Shown: positions 60,314-64,000 of the stretch, piece after piece
Layout of the letters: the number at the start of each line of letters is the position of its first letter
Numbering within the stretch: the stretch's first letter is position 1
DNA from: Pseudomonas reactans
Lineage (GTDB): Bacteria > Pseudomonadota > Gammaproteobacteria > Pseudomonadales > Pseudomonadaceae
Assembly: GCF_013385825.1 (NCBI RefSeq)
Contig: NZ_JACAPG010000012.1
Location: forward strand, 244,298 to 308,297
Direction: 5' to 3'
DNA length: 64,000 nt
Translations under genes and position numbers: made by a program
Notes under the pieces: generated by a model
The model's input: the letters and a program-made list of their open reading frames with translations, nothing else
Told to the model about the DNA's origin: nothing
The model's database searches: none

Positions 60314-60781
60314 TCAGTACTTGGGGCCCGAACGGGTGTTGTTGCCCTTGGCCAGACGGTCGTAGAGCACCACGTTGACGGTAGCGGCAAGGTTCATACA
60401 GCCGGTGGTCGGGATGTAGACCACGTCTTCGCACCAGTCGCGGATCTCTTTATCCAGCGACCCGTCTTCCGGGCCGAAGATGTACAGCGCGCGGTCGGGG
60501 TGGGTGTATTCCGGCAGGGGGCGAGCGCCTTCCACCAGCTCCACGGCGACAGGAATGCAGCCCAAGGGCAGGATCTTTTTCAGGTCATCGATGCCGATCA
60601 GCGGAATGTCGTGGTGGACTTTCTTGGTGTCGGTGATGAAGTCCCGCGCGCGCTCGTAACGCACGCCGGTGTAGAACACCGAGGCCACGCCGTAGCAGCC
60701 GGCAGCACGCATGACCGAGCCGACGTTTTCGGGGGATTTGGGGTTATACAGACCGATGCAGCTGTAGCGTTTATTGCCCAC
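60314..60781 (-). CDS. SpoU/TrmH-family RNA 2'-O-methyltransferase
   Basis: 155 residues of the SPOUT fold. The motifs NPKSPENVGSVMRAAGCYG (motif 1, about residues 14-32), LYIFGPEDGSLDKE (motif 2, about 99-112) and MNLAATVNVVLYDRL (motif 3, about 128-142) form the knotted SAM site. The short length without an N-terminal extension is like TrmL, but the target nucleotide cannot be told. Start is a GTG at 60781 with no good ribosome site. Confidence 0.88.
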   Translation of the reverse strand: MGNKRYSCIGLYNPKSPENVGSVMRAAGCYGVASVFYTGVRYERARDFITDTKKVHHDIPLIGIDDLKKILPLGCIPVAVELVEGARPLPEYTHPDRALYIFGPEDGSLDKEIRDWCEDVVYIPTTGCMNLAATVNVVLYDRLAKGNNTRSGPKY

Positions 60782-60820
60782 GGGGAAGGGTGCCTTGGCG
60801 AAAAAGACCGCAGTATAACT

Positions 60821-60918
60821 GTAGGAGCGAGCTTGCTCGCGAAGAACTCGAGATCACCGCGTTCATACTGAATGCACGCGTTATCGTTGACGATCTTCGC
60901 GAGCAAGCTCGCTCCTAC
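60821..60918. repeat. REP composite, GAGCGAGCTTGCTCGC type
   Basis: 98-bp inverted pair with the internal motif GCACGCGTTATCGTTGACG before the right arm; almost the same composite as at 31983 and 52210. Confidence 0.92.
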
Positions 60919-60930
60919 AGAGAGGGAGGG

Positions 60931-61305
60931 TCAGCTGTCTTTCTTCATCAACCCTGCCAACGCCGCAAACGGATTATGCGTGGCCTTGGCAATCGTCGGG
61001 CTGCTGGTGGAGCCGTCGCCAAAGTATTGCTGGTCGGTATACCGCGAGTGTTCGTTGTCATGGCAATACAGGCACAACAACTCCCAGTTCGAACCGTCCT
61101 GGGGGTTGTCATCATGATTGTGGTTTCGATGGTGTACGGTCAGCTCGCTCAGGCGTTTGCCGGCGAACTCACGGGCGCAGCGGCCGCACACGTGGGGGTA
61201 CATTTTCAAGGCTTTATCGCGGTAGCCCATTTCCCGGTCGCGCTGGGCATCGGCAAGGATGCGATCCAGCTTGGCGGTGTGGGAGGGCGGGTTGGTCGAG
61301 CTCAT
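60931..61305 (-). CDS. yajD: HNH nuclease-like protein YajD
   Basis: 124 residues. Zinc-binding cysteine pairs CGRC (about 40-43) and CLYC (about 77-80) frame the HNH core LTVHHRNHNHDDNPQDGSNW (about 55-74), with the catalytic HH pair and Asn. The family is called YajD; its biological target is not known. The second ATG (61305) is preferred because it lies at a better distance from GGAGCC. The C-terminal 30 residues (THNPFAALAGLMKKDS) are typical of the Pseudomonas members. Confidence 0.88.
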   Translation of the reverse strand: MSSTNPPSHTAKLDRILADAQRDREMGYRDKALKMYPHVCGRCAREFAGKRLSELTVHHRNHNHDDNPQDGSNWELLCLYCHDNEHSRYTDQQYFGDGSTSSPTIAKATHNPFAALAGLMKKDS

Positions 61306-61403
61306 CATGGCTCCTGGCTATTTTGGGGTTCACGGATAGGGTTGATTCTAGCCGCTCGCGATGCAAATAACCGCTTCACTTTATCGATAAGGATCTGAAA
61401 CTC

Positions 61404-62324
61404 ATGCGTTTGCATTCATGGACTGTTGCACTGTTGTTGTGTGGGCTCACGGCCCAAGCCCAAGCATTCTCTACACCCCAACCCGGCCAGGTGATCGAGG
61501 TGGCCCTCGACCAATTGCACCCGACCCAGGCCGTGGTGGGTTTCGACCAGATTTACTACAGCCTCGGCCTGTTCGCTGACAAACCCGCCAAGGTCTTTGA
61601 TGAATACTGCGAAACCAACGGCCAGGGCGAAGCCGACAACGTGCCCAAGGGCGCGGACCTGCACAAACCGGCGAGTTTCACCTGCAAGGACCCGGTGGGC
61701 ACCCATCCCGAGGACATGAAGACCGTGGTGGTCGGCCCTGGCGGCCAGTTGTACCTGACCGACGGTCACCACAGCTTCACCACCTTGTGGGAAGTGCCCG
61801 GCGGCGGGCCTCGCCTGAACATGTGGGTCAAGGTCACCGACGACTTCAGCAACAGCCCCACCCTGGCCAATTTCTGGCAGCGCATGCAGGCCGCGCGCAA
61901 GGTCTGGCTCAAGGACAATCAAGGGCAGACCCTGCCGCCCGAGCAACTGCCGGCGCACCTGGGCTTCAAGAACCTGCAGGACGACACGTTCCGCAGCCTG
62001 GTGTATTTCACCCGCAAGGCCGCGTATGGCAAGCCTGAGGCTGGCGAGATCGCGCCGGAGTTCCTGGAGTTCTATTGGGGCAATTGGCTGCGTACTCAAA
62101 TTGACCTGGGCAAGTACAACCTGAACAAGAAGGGTGGCTACAAGGACGCCATTGAGGCCGTGGCCAAGCGCATGGTCAGCCTGGCGCCGGGCTCACAGGT
62201 CGGCGATAGCGGTTTCACCGCCCATCAACTGGGCGGCATGACCAAACTCGACCGTAACGAGCTGGAAAAGACCTTCGACAAAAAAGTCCCGTACGTGATC
62301 GACTACCGCAATTCCCTGCGCTAA
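61404..62324 (+). CDS. exported ParB-like nuclease-fold protein (ParBc_2)
   Basis: 306 residues with a signal peptide (MRLHSWTVALLLCGLTAQAQA). The ParB/sulfiredoxin-like N-terminal fold shows in EVALDQLHPTQAVVGFDQI and the hallmark LYLTDGHHSFTTLWEV (about residues 114-129) in place of the cytosolic GHHR motif, followed by a helical C-terminal domain. This is the PF08857-type secreted ParB-like group, of unknown activity. It has no DNA-binding domain and no relation to chromosome partition. An AAGGATCTG site precedes the ATG. Confidence 0.8.
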   Translation: MRLHSWTVALLLCGLTAQAQAFSTPQPGQVIEVALDQLHPTQAVVGFDQIYYSLGLFADKPAKVFDEYCETNGQGEADNVPKGADLHKPASFTCKDPVGTHPEDMKTVVVGPGGQLYLTDGHHSFTTLWEVPGGGPRLNMWVKVTDDFSNSPTLANFWQRMQAARKVWLKDNQGQTLPPEQLPAHLGFKNLQDDTFRSLVYFTRKAAYGKPEAGEIAPEFLEFYWGNWLRTQIDLGKYNLNKKGGYKDAIEAVAKRMVSLAPGSQVGDSGFTAHQLGGMTKLDRNELEKTFDKKVPYVIDYRNSLR

Positions 62325-62328
62325 CCGA

Positions 62329-63009
62329 TCACACCTTCTGCGCAATCCAGATGGTGTGCCGGGTGCCCTTGTTGCCATGGGCAAACACCTGCACTTCCTC
62401 GGCCTTGAAACCGGCCTTGCGCAGTTTGTCGCTGAACAGCTTGTCCGCGCTGGCCGACCACACGGCCAGCACGCCTTTGGGGCGCAAGGCCTTGGCGCAG
62501 GCGGCCAGGCCGCCGGCGGAATAGAGCCAGCTGTTGGCCTTTTGCGTGAGGCCTTCGGGGCCGTTGTCCACGTCCAGCATGATCGCATCAAAGCCCTGGG
62601 GTTCGGCCTGCAGCACCTTGGCCACGTCTTCCAGGCGGATCACCGTGCGCGGGTCCAGCAGCGGGCGGCCGGATTTTTCGCCCAGCGGTCCACGGTTCCA
62701 CTCCACAACGCCGGGCACCAGTTCTGCCACGACCACTTCAGCACTCTTGCCCAGGTGCTTGAGGGCTGACGCCAGGGTAAATCCCATGCCCAAGCCACCG
62801 ATCAACACCCGTGAGTCCGCACGCCCGGCGACTTTGCGGCAAGGGATCTCCGCCAACGCATCTTCGGAACCGTGCATGCGCGTGTTCATCAACTGGCCGC
62901 CGTCACCGCCCTGAATCTTGATGACGAAATCTTCACCGTATTCGAACAGGCACAAGGCACCGCCGTTGTCGGGGATCGGGGTGGTGTCCAGCAGAACGAA
63001 ACGTTTCAT
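62329..63009 (-). CDS. spermidine synthase-like methyltransferase-fold protein
   Basis: 226 residues. The nucleotide-binding segment RVLIGGLGMGFTLASALKHLG (about residues 65-85) and the acidic VVAELVPGVVEWNRGPLG and FDAIMLDVDNGPEGL blocks match the spermidine/polyamine-synthase-like Rossmann fold. The N-terminus lacks the usual catalytic loop of SpeE and the tyrosine-rich entry, so aminopropyl transfer is uncertain. It converges with the ParB-like gene with only 4 bp between the stops, and is divergent from the proline-rich secreted protein. Confidence 0.8.
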   Translation of the reverse strand: MKRFVLLDTTPIPDNGGALCLFEYGEDFVIKIQGGDGGQLMNTRMHGSEDALAEIPCRKVAGRADSRVLIGGLGMGFTLASALKHLGKSAEVVVAELVPGVVEWNRGPLGEKSGRPLLDPRTVIRLEDVAKVLQAEPQGFDAIMLDVDNGPEGLTQKANSWLYSAGGLAACAKALRPKGVLAVWSASADKLFSDKLRKAGFKAEEVQVFAHGNKGTRHTIWIAQKV

Positions 63010-63087
63010 GGAAATCTCATTGGGAAGGGCATTCTTGCGCGGTTGGGAGTAGCCTTACGACATTCCGGTCAGGCCATGGAGCCATCG

Positions 63088-63366
63088 ATGAAGTGCAGCA
63101 TTCTAACGGTCATTGTGTTGAGCGCGCTCGCCTCTGGTGCGGCGCAGGCTCAGGAGTTGCAAACCGTACCGGTCGCGCCCGCCCCAACGCCAGGCGCGCC
63201 GGGCACCCCGACGCCGACGTTGTACCCGCAAGTCACCCCACCGGCCGTGCCCAAGACCAACGGCTCGCCGCCCTTGGTGCCCATCGTGCTGCCCACGCCA
63301 CCCAAGGACCAGACGGTGCCGGGCCTGCTGCAGAATGACAGCAAGCCGAAGACGCCGGGCGGCTAA
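63088..63366 (+). CDS. small exported proline-rich protein
   Basis: 92 residues. A signal peptide (MKCSILTVIVLSALASGAAQA, cleavage about residue 21) is followed by a low-complexity tail of Pro, Thr, Val and Lys (VAPAPTPGAPGTPTPTLYP). No domain is recognised; such proteins may be periplasmic spacers. ATG 63088 was preferred to one at 63076. Its last 4 bp overlap the 3' end of the convergent cNMP-binding gene. Confidence 0.6.
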   Translation: MKCSILTVIVLSALASGAAQAQELQTVPVAPAPTPGAPGTPTPTLYPQVTPPAVPKTNGSPPLVPIVLPTPPKDQTVPGLLQNDSKPKTPGG

Positions 63367-63836
63367 AACTGTTGCGAAAGTAATTGCCCGTCGGCCATGC
63401 GCAGGCGCTTGGACAGGGCGATGGCAATCGCGCGGATGATCTTGGCGGCGACCCTGGGCGCTTCGTTGAGCATTTTTTCCAGGGAATCCTTGCCCAGGTT
63501 CAACAGCACGCAGTCACTGGCCGCCATGCAACTGGCCGAGCGCCGCTCGCCGTCGAGTACCGCCATTTCGCCAAAGGCCCGGCCGCTGCGCAGGGTGGCG
63601 ATGGTCAGGCGTTGGCCGTCGTGGTTGGTTTTTTGCACCGCCACTTGGCCGCTGTGGAGGATACACATGAAGGTGCCGGCATCGCCCTCAAGGAAAATTA
63701 CCTCGTCACGGGCGATGCTGCTGATATTGAAATAGCCGGCGGCGACGTGAAAGTCTTCCGGCAACAGCGGGTCGAACAGGCCGCAATCCATGAGCATGTC
63801 GCGGATTTCGGTATTCATTAGCGTCGGTAGTGCCAT
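63363..63836 (-). CDS. cyclic-nucleotide-binding domain protein
   Basis: 157 residues that form one Crp-like beta-barrel: FHVAAGYFNISSIARDEVIFLEGDAGTFMCIL (about 27-58), the phosphate-cassette region GRAFGEMAVLDGERRSASCMA (about 89-109) and a C-terminal helix. The cassette FGEMA...RSAS retains the Arg-Ser pair that binds cAMP or cGMP. No DNA-binding domain follows, so it is a sensory module only. It converges with the small proline-rich gene. Confidence 0.85.
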   Translation of the reverse strand: MALPTLMNTEIRDMLMDCGLFDPLLPEDFHVAAGYFNISSIARDEVIFLEGDAGTFMCILHSGQVAVQKTNHDGQRLTIATLRSGRAFGEMAVLDGERRSASCMAASDCVLLNLGKDSLEKMLNEAPRVAAKIIRAIAIALSKRLRMADGQLLSQQF

Positions 63837-63904
63837 GGCTGCAATCTTGGTCCATCAATCAGTAGGCGGTCCTGTGTTCAGACAGAACCGCTCTACGAAG
63901 TTCC

Positions 63905-64000
63905 TTAAACCAGCCCCAGCGCCCTGAACACAAAGCCATATTCGAGTGCTACGTCACGTAATCCCTGGTAACGACCGCTCATGCCACCGTGGCCGGCGCC
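63905..64000 (-). CDS. C-terminal end of an oligopeptidase B-like S9 serine peptidase (partial)
   Basis: The last 31 codons of a minus-strand gene that runs off the window; the stop is at 63905-63907. The peptide GAGHGGMSGRYQGLRDVALE carries the catalytic-His motif GHGG, and the ending EYGFVFRALGLV is that of oligopeptidase B (PtrB) and close prolyl-oligopeptidase relatives, which cleave small peptides after basic residues. Only the C-terminus is seen, so the Ser and Asp of the triad are outside the window. Confidence 0.75.
   Translation of the reverse strand, partial: GAGHGGMSGRYQGLRDVALEYGFVFRALGLV

Overview
The window reads as a chromosomal segment of a Pseudomonas of the P. fluorescens group. 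The evidence is the sdhE-nadB-algU-mucA-mucB-mucD order, the dapA-bamC-purC-tRNA-Ser block, high GC with strong GC3 bias, and the many paired REP elements of the form TGTAGGAGC...GCTCCTACA. No rRNA, prophage, integrase, insertion sequence or CRISPR array was found.

Layout. (1) 1-15.9 kb is core: the first codons of a minus-strand gene, ygfZ, sdhE-ygfX, nadB, then the envelope-stress operon algU-mucA-mucB-mucD with two AlgU-type promoters in its leader. It lacks mucC; a hairpin sits in the mucB-mucD gap instead. A BepA-like M48 protease, a TusA-like protein, a PerM-type permease, bcp, gcvR, dapA, bamC, a metallo-beta-lactamase-fold hydrolase, purC and tRNA-Ser(CGA) follow. (2) 15.9-19.4 kb behind the tRNA is accessory: a HEPN/MNT (mntA-hepT) toxin-antitoxin pair, an MFS exporter, a small internally repeated protein, and an unassigned protein with deaminase-like HAE and CPC motifs. 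(3) 19.3-52.2 kb is a catabolic and regulatory region with six LysR, one GntR and one AraC regulators, seven MFS transporters and several short pathways. These are MFS/carbamoylase/acetylpolyamine amidohydrolase; parDE; an MHS permease coupled to an orphan periplasmic binding protein; gntR-SDR-BKACE-SMP30-MFS; an orphan hpaF; aruI plus an aldehyde dehydrogenase; a LysR/beta-lactamase-fold/NmrA group; pobR-pobA; a secreted tandem-Cache protein; and a pheC-like protein. (4) 52.6-64 kb returns mostly to conserved genes: a glutamine-synthetase-like ligase, a methyltransferase, rnd-ycgL, a D-2-hydroxyacid dehydrogenase, a nitroreductase, ycgN, a degenerate gluzincin, a DUF2892 protein, a SpoU methyltransferase, yajD, an exported ParB-like protein, a spermidine-synthase-like protein, a cNMP-binding protein and the 3' end of an oligopeptidase B-type peptidase.

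How it works together. The first block couples NAD synthesis, succinate dehydrogenase flavinylation and envelope stress. The middle block is built for opportunistic use of amino acids, polyamines and aromatics. Six transcript leaders there carry AANAANAA (CA) motifs close to the start codon, the known target of Hfq/Crc catabolite repression in Pseudomonas, which suggests that these otherwise unrelated genes share one nutritional control. The most promising undescribed candidates are the gntR-SDR-BKACE-SMP30-MFS gene set (a predicted lactone to beta-hydroxy acid to beta-keto acid route of unknown substrate) and the deaminase-like protein at 18748-19362.
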